Source: Melioribacteraceae bacterium
GTDB lineage: Bacteria > Bacteroidota > Ignavibacteria > Ignavibacteriales > Melioribacteraceae
Direction of reading: 5' to 3'
DNA: 64,000 nt
Assembly (NCBI GenBank): GCA_030584085.1
Contig: CP129490.1
Location: forward strand, 1,273,511 to 1,337,510
Shown here: positions 8,511 through 17,204 of the stretch, piece after piece
Position numbering within the stretch: the stretch's first letter is position 1
How the letters are laid out: every line of letters begins with the position of its first letter
Program-made: the position numbers and the translations under genes
The notes under the pieces: model-generated
Databases searched by the model: none
What the model was told of the DNA's origin: nothing
Seen by the model: only the letters and a program-made list of their open reading frames with translations

Positions 8511-9112
8511 AGCTAAATCGCAATCTGATTATTGTTTCATTCATAACTTTATTTATTGTCTCATGCGGAGTTTATGAAACCGTTACAAATTTAACCCGGC
8601 TAAAATTCAAAGTAGATTCTTACAACAATTTTAGAGTTGCTAATGTTGCTTTGGAAGGGAAAGAGGATCTCGATGATTTTGCAGCGATGGATTATGTTAA
8701 ATTAACCGGAGCATTTATAAAAGGGGAACTTCCATTTAGTTTTATAATTAATGTCGAAGCTAATAACCCTAATGATCGAAGCGGTGGATTCCCGGCAACG
8801 AATATTACTCTCGAATCTTTCCCATTTCGAGTTCAATTGGATGACAAGCAAGTTCTTTCAGGGAATATTGAAAATCCTCTTGTTGTCCCCGGTGTTGGTG
8901 AGAATAGAATTATCCCAATCGCTGTTGAAGTTGATCTTATAAAGTTTTTTAAGGACAAAAGTTTTGAAGAACTCGCAAATTTTGTTTTAGCGATTGGCGG
9001 CAAAGACGGGTCAAGATCACGAATATCACTTTTTGCAAAACCGGTACTCGGAACTCCGGTTGGAAAGATTGAGTATCCGGATGAAATAAAAATTAGTCAC
9101 GAGTTTAATTAG
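8507..9112 (+). CDS. LEA14/WHy-like lipoprotein
   Basis: A predicted lipoprotein of 201 residues with a signal peptide and lipobox IVSC (Cys20). The mature part looks like the LEA14/WHy immunoglobulin-like domain: FIINVEANNPNDRSGGFPATNITLESFPFRVQ is typical of the 'natural desiccation protein' strand pattern, followed by IPIAVEVDLIKFF. The function of bacterial members is unknown; they are usually envelope-associated. It overlaps the oxidoreductase gene by 4 bases (ATGA) and is followed 11 bases later by the ROK kinase, so it is part of the same operon. Confidence 0.65.
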   Translation: MKLNRNLIIVSFITLFIVSCGVYETVTNLTRLKFKVDSYNNFRVANVALEGKEDLDDFAAMDYVKLTGAFIKGELPFSFIINVEANNPNDRSGGFPATNITLESFPFRVQLDDKQVLSGNIENPLVVPGVGENRIIPIAVEVDLIKFFKDKSFEELANFVLAIGGKDGSRSRISLFAKPVLGTPVGKIEYPDEIKISHEFN

Positions 9113-9123
9113 GAAAATATAAA

Positions 9124-10077
9124 ATGGGCACGCAACGTTATGCAATTGGGGTTGATCTTGGGGGAACTTCTATAAAATTTGGATTAGTTAACGAGCTAGG
9201 AAAAATTAAAAACAAATTTTCTCTCGAAACAAATGCCGCTAAAGGACCTCAAGCGGTAATCGATCAAATAATTAAAGGTATTGCTAAACTAAATGATTCG
9301 AAACACAAAATAATTGGGATAGGAATCGGAACTCCCGGTGTAGTTACAAAGAAAAAAGGCACAGTTGAAAATCCGCCAAACTTTCCCGGTTGGGAAAGAA
9401 TTTCTTTAGGCAGTATTCTTAAAACAGAGTTTAAGAAAAAAGTTTTTGTTGAAAATGACGCAAATGCAGCAGCAATTGGTGAGATGATATTTGGTTCGGG
9501 TAAAAAGTATAAAAATTTTATTATGATTACGCTTGGAACGGGAGTTGGTGGCGGTATTATTATTAATCGCAAAATATATCGAGGTGAATCAGGTGGTGCC
9601 GGTGAAATTGGTCATGTTTCAATTAACGAAAAAGGTAAACAATGTAAGTGCGGTTCACGCGGATGTATAGAAACTTATGCGGGTAATAATTATTTAATTG
9701 AACAAGTCAAAAAAGAACTTCCCAATCACAAGGATTCTAAACTCCATCAATTGATAAGTGAAGGCAATGAACTTAATCCGAAATTAATTCATGATGCTTA
9801 CTTGTTAAATGATTCGTATGCCGAGATGATAATTGTTGACCTTGCTCAAAAACTTGGTGCTGCTTTGGCTTCCATTATTAATGTGCTGGATATCCCTAAA
9901 GTTATTATCGGCGGCGGAGTTGCTGGTTTTGGAAGAATTTTATTCGATACAGTTGAAGCTACTATCAAACAACGAGTAATGAAACCAATTAGCCCGCGTA
10001 TAATTGTAAAACCGGCTAAGCTAAAAAATGAAGCCGGAATAAAAGGAGCTTCTGCATTAGTTTTTTATAAATCTTAA
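9124..10077 (+). CDS. ROK-family sugar kinase (glucokinase-like)
   Basis: A 317-residue cytoplasmic kinase of the ROK family that probably phosphorylates glucose or a related hexose with ATP. Seen in the sequence are the phosphate-1 loop (GVDLGGTSIKFGLV, 9-22), ENDANAAAIGE with catalytic Asp112, and the phosphate-2 loop LGTGVGGG (137-144). The sugar-binding ESGGAGEIGH (155-164) follows. The zinc site is His164 with Cys174, Cys176 and Cys181 in CKCGSRGC. The length is normal and there is no N-terminal DNA-binding domain, so it is an enzyme and not a ROK repressor. It lies in the envelope operon just ahead of lptD. Confidence 0.9.
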   Translation: MGTQRYAIGVDLGGTSIKFGLVNELGKIKNKFSLETNAAKGPQAVIDQIIKGIAKLNDSKHKIIGIGIGTPGVVTKKKGTVENPPNFPGWERISLGSILKTEFKKKVFVENDANAAAIGEMIFGSGKKYKNFIMITLGTGVGGGIIINRKIYRGESGGAGEIGHVSINEKGKQCKCGSRGCIETYAGNNYLIEQVKKELPNHKDSKLHQLISEGNELNPKLIHDAYLLNDSYAEMIIVDLAQKLGAALASIINVLDIPKVIIGGGVAGFGRILFDTVEATIKQRVMKPISPRIIVKPAKLKNEAGIKGASALVFYKS

Positions 10078-10098
10078 TAATAACCATGAAATCCGCAG

Positions 10099-12684
10099 AT
10101 GAAAATGAAGCTAATTATATTTGTAATTTTGCTGACAGCTTGCATTAGTTTATCTGCTCAGGTAAATATTCAAGACACAACCCAATTCACTTTTACCGAC
10201 TCACTTTCAATTATCGATACAAACAAAGTTGATTCAATTCAACAAGCTTCCAATAGAACAGATGTGGATGATGTTGTAACCACAATAGCATCAGATTCTC
10301 TTACCTTTGATGTAAAAAATAAAAAAATGAACGTGTATGGAAGTGGTCAGCTTAAATACAAAAAAACCGATTTAAAGTCGGGAATGATTTTTGTCGATTT
10401 CCCAACTAATGAATTAGAAGCATTTGGTGTCGCCGATACATCTGATACAACGGGACAAAAATTAATTCAAACACCCGAGTTGACCGAAGATGGCGAAACA
10501 TATCAAGGAACAAGTATAAAATATAATTTCAAGACGCAACGCGGTTATATATCACTAGCAAAAAATGAGATGGAAGGTTCTTCTTACAGCGGTCAGCGAG
10601 TAAAAAAAGTTGATAAAGACGTTTACTTTATTGAAGATGGAATATATACAACTTGCGGAGGTGACGATCCGGTTACGTACTTTACTGCAAAACAGATGAA
10701 AATAATTCATAAAGATAAAGTTATTGCTCGTTGGATATTCATGTACATCGGTGGTGTTCCGGTTCCTGTTCCAATTCCCTTTGCTGTATTTCCCGCTGAA
10801 AGTGGAAGACGTTCGGGTATAATAGCTCCGAGCTATGGTCAAATAGGTCAACGAGGCTGGTACTTCAGAAATTTTGGTTACTTCTGGGCAATTAGTGATT
10901 ATATGGATTTGGCGGTTACGGGAGATTATTATACAAGAGGCGGATGGGGAACACGCGGACGTTATCGCTACGCTAAACGTTATGATTTCAGCGGGAATAT
11001 TAATGCTGGTTATTCTAATATTCTGATCGGCGATAAAAATGATCCTAATCGATCCGAACAAATAGATTGGAACTTATCACTTTTTCATAATCAACAATTT
11101 GATCCGAACACTAGGTTGGATGTTAATCTTCAATTTCAGTCTTCAACATTCCTTACAAATAATAGTGTAAGCTATAATGATCTTTTACAACGTGATATCA
11201 TTTCGAACGCAACATTGAATAAACGCTGGGATAACGGAACAAGTTTAACAGTAAATTATAATCGCAGACAAAATTTGGAATCCGGCAATATTTATGAAAC
11301 TTTACCAAGTATCAGCTTTAATGTTCCCATTCTTTATCCATTTCAATCAAAGTATTCAACTTCACGAGATCAAAGTTGGTATGAGATGATAGGAATAAAT
11401 TATTCCGGGCAACTTAAGAATCAACGCAACAAAGTTGACGGGCAATTAAATATCAGAGCCGGCGTTCAACATAATGCATCGGTAAAAGCTTCACCAAAGG
11501 TTGGATATTTTAGTTTTACTCCATCGATTAATTATTCTGAAAAGTGGTATAACAAAAAGATTGAAAGAGTATTAGTCCCCGAGTTTGAAACAGATTCAAC
11601 AGGCAATGTTGTCGATACAAATTATGTTGAACAGGAAAGAGATATTAAACAAATAAATGCTGTTAGAACATTCGATGTTTCACTTTCGACACAAACAAAA
11701 ATTTATGGCATGTTTAACATCGGCACTTTTGGTATTGAAGCGCTTAGACACACAATTACACCAACTTTATCCTTCAACTATCGTCCGGATTTTAGCGAAG
11801 AGAAGTACGGTTATTTTAACGAATTTGTCGATGTTAATGGCAATATTGTTAGATATGATCAATACGCGCGAGAAGTATTTGGCGGTGCTGGTTCGGGTGA
11901 ACAAAAATCTTTAAACCTTTCGATCGGTAATCTTTTCGAGATCAAGACATTAAAGAATCCAACCGACACAACCTCAAAACAAGAAAAGATTCAGTTGTTA
12001 AATTTAACAGCAAATGTTGGTTATAATTTGGCTGCGGATAGTCTTAAGCTTTCTCCATTGAGATTAAGTTATAGAACACAAATTGGTGAGTATCTTAACT
12101 TCAGCGGTTCATCTTCTTATACATTTTATGATTTCCGTAACGGCAAACAAATAAATGAATTCTTAGTTAACAAAGGAAAAGGTCTTTTTAGAATGACGGG
12201 TTTAAATCTCTCGATTTCTACAAACATAAGCGGCGATAAAATATCCGGTGAATCTAGACAAAGTGGATTTGGTGTTGAAGAAGAAAGTGATTACTCGGCA
12301 TTTAATAAAACGGATTATATTGGTTTATATGATGAAGTCCCTTCTGATTTTTCAATTCCTTGGAATCTTAATCTTAATTACAATTTCAGTCTCAATAAGC
12401 CGACACCCGATGCATCAACCATTCGTTCGACAATTGGTGCCAGTTTGAGCTTAAGTTTGTCACAAGCTTGGAAGCTTACTTTTAGAGGTAATTATGATTT
12501 CCAAGAACATGAAGTCACTGCTCCGCAGATAACTATCTATCGTGATCTAGATTGTTGGGAAATGAATTTTACATGGAATCCTATAGGAACTTACAGTGGA
12601 TTCAGATTTGAAATTAGAATGAAAGCTCCGGAACTAAGAGATATAAAAGTTACTAAGAGCAGAGATATTTTCTCGGGTAGATAA
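10099..12684 (+). CDS. lptD: LPS-assembly protein LptD-like outer-membrane barrel
   Basis: An 861-residue outer-membrane protein that should complete LPS transport to the cell surface. A signal peptide (ending SLSAQ) is followed by an OstA/LptA-like beta-jellyroll. Examples are SDSLTFDVKNKKMNVYGSG near 95 and a second repeat, YQGTSIKYNFKTQRGYI, near 135-150. Next comes the LptD core, with FPAESGRRSGIIAPSYG at ~230-246 and DYYTRGGWGTRGRYRY at ~277. A long barrel with alternating aromatic strands runs to the C-terminus. The Pro-rich IGGVPVPVPIPFAVFP just before the barrel is typical of Bacteroidota LptD. Its stop overlaps the next start (TAATG). Confidence 0.85.
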   Translation: MKMKLIIFVILLTACISLSAQVNIQDTTQFTFTDSLSIIDTNKVDSIQQASNRTDVDDVVTTIASDSLTFDVKNKKMNVYGSGQLKYKKTDLKSGMIFVDFPTNELEAFGVADTSDTTGQKLIQTPELTEDGETYQGTSIKYNFKTQRGYISLAKNEMEGSSYSGQRVKKVDKDVYFIEDGIYTTCGGDDPVTYFTAKQMKIIHKDKVIARWIFMYIGGVPVPVPIPFAVFPAESGRRSGIIAPSYGQIGQRGWYFRNFGYFWAISDYMDLAVTGDYYTRGGWGTRGRYRYAKRYDFSGNINAGYSNILIGDKNDPNRSEQIDWNLSLFHNQQFDPNTRLDVNLQFQSSTFLTNNSVSYNDLLQRDIISNATLNKRWDNGTSLTVNYNRRQNLESGNIYETLPSISFNVPILYPFQSKYSTSRDQSWYEMIGINYSGQLKNQRNKVDGQLNIRAGVQHNASVKASPKVGYFSFTPSINYSEKWYNKKIERVLVPEFETDSTGNVVDTNYVEQERDIKQINAVRTFDVSLSTQTKIYGMFNIGTFGIEALRHTITPTLSFNYRPDFSEEKYGYFNEFVDVNGNIVRYDQYAREVFGGAGSGEQKSLNLSIGNLFEIKTLKNPTDTTSKQEKIQLLNLTANVGYNLAADSLKLSPLRLSYRTQIGEYLNFSGSSSYTFYDFRNGKQINEFLVNKGKGLFRMTGLNLSISTNISGDKISGESRQSGFGVEEESDYSAFNKTDYIGLYDEVPSDFSIPWNLNLNYNFSLNKPTPDASTIRSTIGASLSLSLSQAWKLTFRGNYDFQEHEVTAPQITIYRDLDCWEMNFTWNPIGTYSGFRFEIRMKAPELRDIKVTKSRDIFSGR

Positions 12685-13133
12685 TGCAACATTACATTTT
12701 GGACGGAAATAATATTATCGGGAAAGATCGAGAACTAAAACAACTTCAACAAATTGAACCGCAGCTTTCGCGTGAAAAACTAATTCCGCTTATTGATCGA
12801 TACTTTGCAAAAAAGAAAGTAAAAGTTTCACTTCATTTCGATGGGTTTCAAAAAGATATTGTAAAATCATCCAAAGCGAAAATCATTTACTCGGATAATA
12901 AAACAGCGGATGAAAAAATTCGAGATCAAATCGAAAGCTCAAAGAATTCTAAAAAATTAGTTGTTGTCACATCGGATCGACCACTTTCGGAGTTTGCTAA
13001 AGTCTGCAGTTGCACAGTTATAAAATCCGAAGAATTTCTTAACCAAATTAGTAACGAGAAAACTGGTAGAAGTGAATCAGAGATCCAAGAAGAAATTCAC
13101 GACGATGAAATAAAAAAATTGTTCGGTGTATGA
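12684..13133 (+). CDS. NYN-domain protein, YacP-like putative endoribonuclease
   Basis: A 149-residue cytoplasmic protein of the YacP/DUF901 NYN group, which has a PIN-like nuclease fold. Family signatures are YILDGNNIIG at the start, with an acidic Asp-Gly-Asn, then DNKTADEKIRDQIE in the middle and VVTSDRPLSEFAK near residue 95-108. Together these supply the acidic metal-binding residues. In Bacillus the relative Rae1/YacP cuts mRNA at the ribosome; whether this one does is not known. The last 25 residues are charged and probably disordered. It is coupled to lptD by TAATG and closes the envelope operon. Confidence 0.8.
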   Translation: MQHYILDGNNIIGKDRELKQLQQIEPQLSREKLIPLIDRYFAKKKVKVSLHFDGFQKDIVKSSKAKIIYSDNKTADEKIRDQIESSKNSKKLVVVTSDRPLSEFAKVCSCTVIKSEEFLNQISNEKTGRSESEIQEEIHDDEIKKLFGV

Positions 13134-13145
13134 GCATTTTTGATT

Positions 13146-13208
13146 GTTTAATTGTCTAATTGTTACATCGTTTTTGATAAGTTTATTCCAGCCATGTGAC
13201 AATTAAAC
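13146..13208. repeat. Intergenic inverted repeat between the NYN gene and ndh
   Basis: GTTTAATTGTC (13146-13156) is perfectly complementary to GACAATTAAAC (13198-13208). A second pairing is possible: TAATTGTTACAT (13157-13168) with ATGTGACAATTA (13194-13205), with one G-U pair. No T-run follows, so it is not a clear terminator. It may be a remnant of a small dispersed palindromic element. Confidence 0.4.
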
Positions 13209-13301
13209 CATGCAGCCATTTAATAAAACCTTCCTATTATAATATTCAGACAAAATATCTATGTTTAGTATATTTGTGCATGTGAATAATTTGAGATTCC
13301 T

Positions 13302-14543
13302 ATGAACAATAAAAAAATAGTAATTATTGGTGGTGGATTTGGTGGAATAACTCTGGCAAAGAAATTAAAAAACACCGATTACCAAATAAAAATAATCGAC
13401 AAATCTAATCATCATCTTTTTCAACCATTGCTTTACCAAGTGGCTGCAGCAGCACTTTCACCTGGTGATATTGCAGTCCCCATTAGATCGGAATTTTCCA
13501 ACAGTAAAAACGTAGAAGTGATACTTGGTGAAGTAATAAATATTGACCGAGCTAAAAAGAAAGTTATCACTAAAGATGATCAATACGAATATGATTTCTT
13601 AGTTGTTGCAATTGGAAATAAACATTCATACTTCGGAAACGATCAGTGGGAAAATTATGCGCCCGGTCTTAAAACAATTTCAGATGCATTAAATATTCGG
13701 GAAAGAATGTTGTTAGCTTTTGAGAAAGCTGAATTAGCTAAAACCGAAAATGAAAAACGAAAGGAAATGACTTTCGTTATAGTAGGCGGCGGACCCACCG
13801 GAGTTGAAGTTGCCGGCGCCATTGCTGAAATTTCAAAAGAAACTCTTCTAAAAGATTTTAGAAATATAAATACTGCCGATACAAAAATTATTCTTGTTGA
13901 AGGTGCAGATAAAATACTACAAACGTTTGATCAACCATTAAATGATAAAGCAAAACAAACTTTAGAAAAACTGGGTGTGGAAGTTCGACTTAATTCATTT
14001 GTTAAAGAGATTAATGAAAATGGTGTTCTTGTCGGAAGTGAATTTATTGAAGCATCCAATGTAATTTGGGCAGCCGGCAATAAAGTTTCTCCGATTCTTG
14101 AAAATCTGGAAACAGAGTTGGATAAAAGCGGTAGAGTAATAGTTGATCAGGATTGCTCGTTAAAAGATGATCCGAATATTTTCGTTATTGGTGATGCGGC
14201 TTTGTTCATTGAAAATGGAAAGCCACTTCCCGGAGTTGCACCTGTAGCGATGCAGCAAGGGAGATATGTAGCTAAAATTTTAAAGAAAAATTTACAAAAG
14301 GAATTTAGAAAACCGTTTAAGTATTTCGACAAAGGGAATCTTGCAACTATCGGTAGGGCAAAAGCAGTTTTGCAAATTGGCAACTTTAAAATTTCCGGAT
14401 TCTTCGCCTGGTTGGTTTGGGCATTGGTTCACATTGCGTTTTTGGTCAACTTCAGAAAACGCTACCGCGTTATGACAGAATGGATTTGGTACTACTTAAC
14501 TTTTCGAAATGGAATTAGGCTGATTACAAAAAATGATAAATAA
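13302..14543 (+). CDS. ndh: Type II NADH:quinone oxidoreductase (NDH-2)
   Basis: A 413-residue FAD flavoprotein that passes electrons from NADH to quinone at the membrane without pumping protons. Two dinucleotide-binding motifs are visible: GGGFGG for FAD at residues 9-14 and VGGGPTGVEVAGAIAE for NADH near 161-176. Also present are a second FAD motif, IFVIGDAA near 293, and the quinone-site motif PGVAPVAMQQGRYVA. A C-terminal amphipathic or membrane segment (FFAWLVWALVHIAFLVNFR) anchors it. The length is slightly short but within the family range. It stands alone, preceded by an AT-rich promoter region and followed by a gene-free palindromic stretch. Confidence 0.9.
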   Translation: MNNKKIVIIGGGFGGITLAKKLKNTDYQIKIIDKSNHHLFQPLLYQVAAAALSPGDIAVPIRSEFSNSKNVEVILGEVINIDRAKKKVITKDDQYEYDFLVVAIGNKHSYFGNDQWENYAPGLKTISDALNIRERMLLAFEKAELAKTENEKRKEMTFVIVGGGPTGVEVAGAIAEISKETLLKDFRNINTADTKIILVEGADKILQTFDQPLNDKAKQTLEKLGVEVRLNSFVKEINENGVLVGSEFIEASNVIWAAGNKVSPILENLETELDKSGRVIVDQDCSLKDDPNIFVIGDAALFIENGKPLPGVAPVAMQQGRYVAKILKKNLQKEFRKPFKYFDKGNLATIGRAKAVLQIGNFKISGFFAWLVWALVHIAFLVNFRKRYRVMTEWIWYYLTFRNGIRLITKNDK

Positions 14544-14548
14544 TTGAG

Positions 14549-14691
14549 AAGCAAATCTTAAATTCTAATTTCGAAATGCTAAACAAATCAAAAATACTAT
14601 ATGCAAAATTCTAAATGGTTTGTAGTTGTTTTTGTCATTCAATTTTCGAATTTAGATATTGTTTAGAAATTAGTGATTTGGATTTAGGATT
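14549..14691. repeat. AT-rich imperfect palindrome between convergent genes
   Basis: The left half (AAATCTTAAATTCTAATTTC...CTAAACAAATC) and the reverse complement of the right half (AAATCCTAAATCCAAATCAC...CTAAACAATATC) are clearly related. The ~140 bases could therefore form a long imperfect hairpin. This wording (AATTC/GAATTTAG runs) resembles intergenic repeats I recall from several AT-rich genomes. It may serve as a bidirectional terminator between ndh and the amidase gene, or be a decayed MITE. Confidence 0.5.
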
Positions 14692-15453
14692 TTAAATAAG
14701 TTTAATATCCTCCAAAAACGGAAGCTTGTTTCTTACTTCTTCAACTTTGCTCAAATCAATCTCTGTGCTGAAAAGACCTTCCTCATTATCACACATCAAA
14801 ACTTCCTCACCCATCGGATCGAAGATTGCACTAGAGCCGTTGTATTCGTTAAATGGATCATTCCCGATTCTGTTTACTCCAATAATAAAGCACTGGTTTT
14901 CAATCGCTCTGGATTTTAATAAATGTTTCCAATGTTCAATTCTAGTAACAGGCCAATTTGCAATGTTTATCATTATTTCAGCTCTATCTTTTCCATAAAA
15001 TCTGTACAACTCGGGAAAGCGTAAATCATAGCAAATTGTTAAACCGATTTTCATTTTCTCGATATTTGTAGTCACTAATTCTTTTCCGGCACTATAAGAT
15101 TCGTCTTCTTTCGCGTAACTAAATGGGTGAATTTTTCGATAACGTGCACGAATTAATCCGTTGCTGTCGAAATGTACGAGTGAGTTGTAAATATTTTTAT
15201 CGTCTTTTTCGATAATTCCTGCAAAGAGATGTTTTTTCAATCGTTGCGAAAGTGAGATAAAATATTTTGTCCCGGTTCCATCAATTTCTTCAGCAAACTT
15301 TTTTGAATTCATTGTAAAACCGGTCAATGTCATTTCGGGGAATGCAATTATATCTTCGTCAGAAATATTTTTAGAAATGAGCGATTCTATTGTTGAAATA
15401 TTAGCTTCAACATTTTCCCACTCAGGAGAGTATTGTAACAACCCGATTTTCAT
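14692..15453 (-). CDS. Carbon-nitrogen hydrolase, omega-amidase (YafV/Nit2-like)
   Basis: A 253-residue nitrilase-superfamily amidase. The catalytic triad is complete: Glu40 (FPEMTLTGF), Lys107 (RYRKIHPFS) and Cys141 (TICYDLRFPELYR). The motif layout and length fit the omega-amidase branch (YafV/Nit2), which hydrolyses alpha-ketoglutaramate or similar deaminated glutamine and methionine derivatives. A role in repairing such side products is likely but not proven by sequence. The gene is divergent from the SpmA-SpmB fusion gene and convergent with ndh. Confidence 0.88.
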   Translation of the reverse strand: MKIGLLQYSPEWENVEANISTIESLISKNISDEDIIAFPEMTLTGFTMNSKKFAEEIDGTGTKYFISLSQRLKKHLFAGIIEKDDKNIYNSLVHFDSNGLIRARYRKIHPFSYAKEDESYSAGKELVTTNIEKMKIGLTICYDLRFPELYRFYGKDRAEIMINIANWPVTRIEHWKHLLKSRAIENQCFIIGVNRIGNDPFNEYNGSSAIFDPMGEEVLMCDNEEGLFSTEIDLSKVEEVRNKLPFLEDIKLI

Positions 15454-15583
15454 TTGAAATCCTTTTAAAAATATTTTCTAAACAAAAATTTGAACACCAA
15501 ACTTGAATTATAATATCATGCTTTTTGAAAAAAGATTTTTTAACTTAGATGCAATTTACAAAACATAATTTAAGAACTCACAT

Positions 15584-17203
15584 ATGCTAAATTATATCTG
15601 GCTCGCTTTATTATTTCTCGGGATAGCAACTGCATTAACAACAGATATAATTGACGAATCGAAAAATAAATATCAGAACGGCAACTCCATTCCGGTTGAA
15701 ATATTTTTAGATGAATTATCCGAATCACATTCTCAACAACAAAAAGCACAGCTTAAAATTCCACACAATACTTTTAATGAATTCTATAACACTTCGTTGA
15801 ATGATACAATAAGTCATTCTATACAATTAAGCTATAACGAAAAGAAAGGTAGTTATTCACTGTTTTTAAGAGTAAATGAATCATCTCCGGAGATTTGGCA
15901 GACAATGGCAGCCGCTGTCGGTAAGTCTGATGATTTACTAGGTACTTTAGAAATTACTAATTCAATTTCCTCAAAAAGAAAAAGTGGTAGCGTTGAATTT
16001 GAAACAGTCTCTTTCATCCATATGAAAGAAGTTACAAATTCAACTTTGGATTATGCTTCAACAGCCGTAAACATTGCATTGGGATTAATCGGAATTATGG
16101 CACTTTGGCTTGGTATTATGAAAATTGCGGAAGAAGCCGGACTTATTAATATAATTGCGAAAGCAGTTAAACCAATAACCCGATTTTTGTTCCCCACTGT
16201 TCCTCATGATCATCCGGCCATTGGTTCAATTATTATGAATCTTTCGGCAAATATGTTGGGACTCGGAAATGCAGCAACACCTTTTGGTCTAAAAGCAATG
16301 GAGCAACTTGATGAGTTGAATGAAAACAAAGGAACAGCGACAAACGCAATGTGTATGTTTCTTGCGGTAAATACTGCCGGATTAACTTTAATACCCGCGA
16401 CTGCAATTGCAGTTCGTGCTGCAGCAGGAAGCAGCGATCCGACAATAATTATAGGGACATCTTTTTTCGGTGCGTTGTGTGCAACTATTGTTGGCATCAC
16501 ATCAGCAAAAATATTTGAAACATTCTCGCAAAAGAATATTGTGTTTAAGCAATGGTTAGTCGAAAAACGCAAACCAATAATTTTCGTATCACTAATAATT
16601 TTACTGGCTGTACTTATTTCAATTACCGGTTTGTTGACATCGATATTAAACAACATTGAAGCGGATGTATTCAAATCGATAATACAAATAGTTTCAACCT
16701 TGGCGATACCGTTTATAATATTATTATTTGTCACCTATGGTATTTTTAAAAAAGTAAAGATTTATGAATCATTTGTTGAAGGTGCTAAGGAAGGATTTCA
16801 AATTGCGGTTAGAATAATACCTTATTTAGTTGCAATGCTTGTCGCGATTGGGATATTCCGTGCTGGTGGTGCAATGGAATATTTAATTGCTTTAGTCACC
16901 CCGGCTACGGATTTAATCGGAATGCCGGCTGAAGCTCTTCCTATGGCTTTTATGCGTCCGCTTTCGGGAAGCGGTGCGCTTGGAATAATGGCTGAAATTA
17001 TTTCAGTTCACGGTGCCGATTCGTTTATTGGTGTTTTAGTTTCAACAATTATGGGAAGTACCGAAACGACATTTTATGTAATTGCTGTTTATTTTGGTGC
17101 TGTGAATATAAGCCGAACTCGATACGCACTGACAGCGGGATTATTAGCCGATCTTGCTGGTATACTTGGCGCTTTATTTATTGTAAAATTTTTATTCGGA
17201 TAA
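15584..17203 (+). CDS. SpmA-SpmB fusion, nucleoside-recognition (Gate) domain membrane protein
   Basis: A 539-residue inner-membrane protein that fuses two proteins known separately as SpmA and SpmB. A first helix (residues 3-20) is followed by a non-membrane segment of ~140 residues. The SpmA-like Gate domain spans ~160-330 (MNLSANMLGLGNAATPFGLKAM, then FLAVNTAGLTLIPATA). After two linking helices comes the SpmB-like Gate domain, ~395-539 (AFMRPLSGSGALGIMAEI, STIMGSTETTFYVIAVYFG). Gate domains occur in nucleoside and other transporters; here the solute is unknown. Fused forms are known in non-sporulating bacteria. The next gene starts 1 base after the stop, so they are coupled. Confidence 0.85.
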   Translation: MLNYIWLALLFLGIATALTTDIIDESKNKYQNGNSIPVEIFLDELSESHSQQQKAQLKIPHNTFNEFYNTSLNDTISHSIQLSYNEKKGSYSLFLRVNESSPEIWQTMAAAVGKSDDLLGTLEITNSISSKRKSGSVEFETVSFIHMKEVTNSTLDYASTAVNIALGLIGIMALWLGIMKIAEEAGLINIIAKAVKPITRFLFPTVPHDHPAIGSIIMNLSANMLGLGNAATPFGLKAMEQLDELNENKGTATNAMCMFLAVNTAGLTLIPATAIAVRAAAGSSDPTIIIGTSFFGALCATIVGITSAKIFETFSQKNIVFKQWLVEKRKPIIFVSLIILLAVLISITGLLTSILNNIEADVFKSIIQIVSTLAIPFIILLFVTYGIFKKVKIYESFVEGAKEGFQIAVRIIPYLVAMLVAIGIFRAGGAMEYLIALVTPATDLIGMPAEALPMAFMRPLSGSGALGIMAEIISVHGADSFIGVLVSTIMGSTETTFYVIAVYFGAVNISRTRYALTAGLLADLAGILGALFIVKFLFG

Positions 17204-17204
17204 G

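Noticed and set aside
10555-11061. Antisense ORF within lptD
   Set aside because: It lies fully inside a strongly supported gene, has low-complexity content and no SD.
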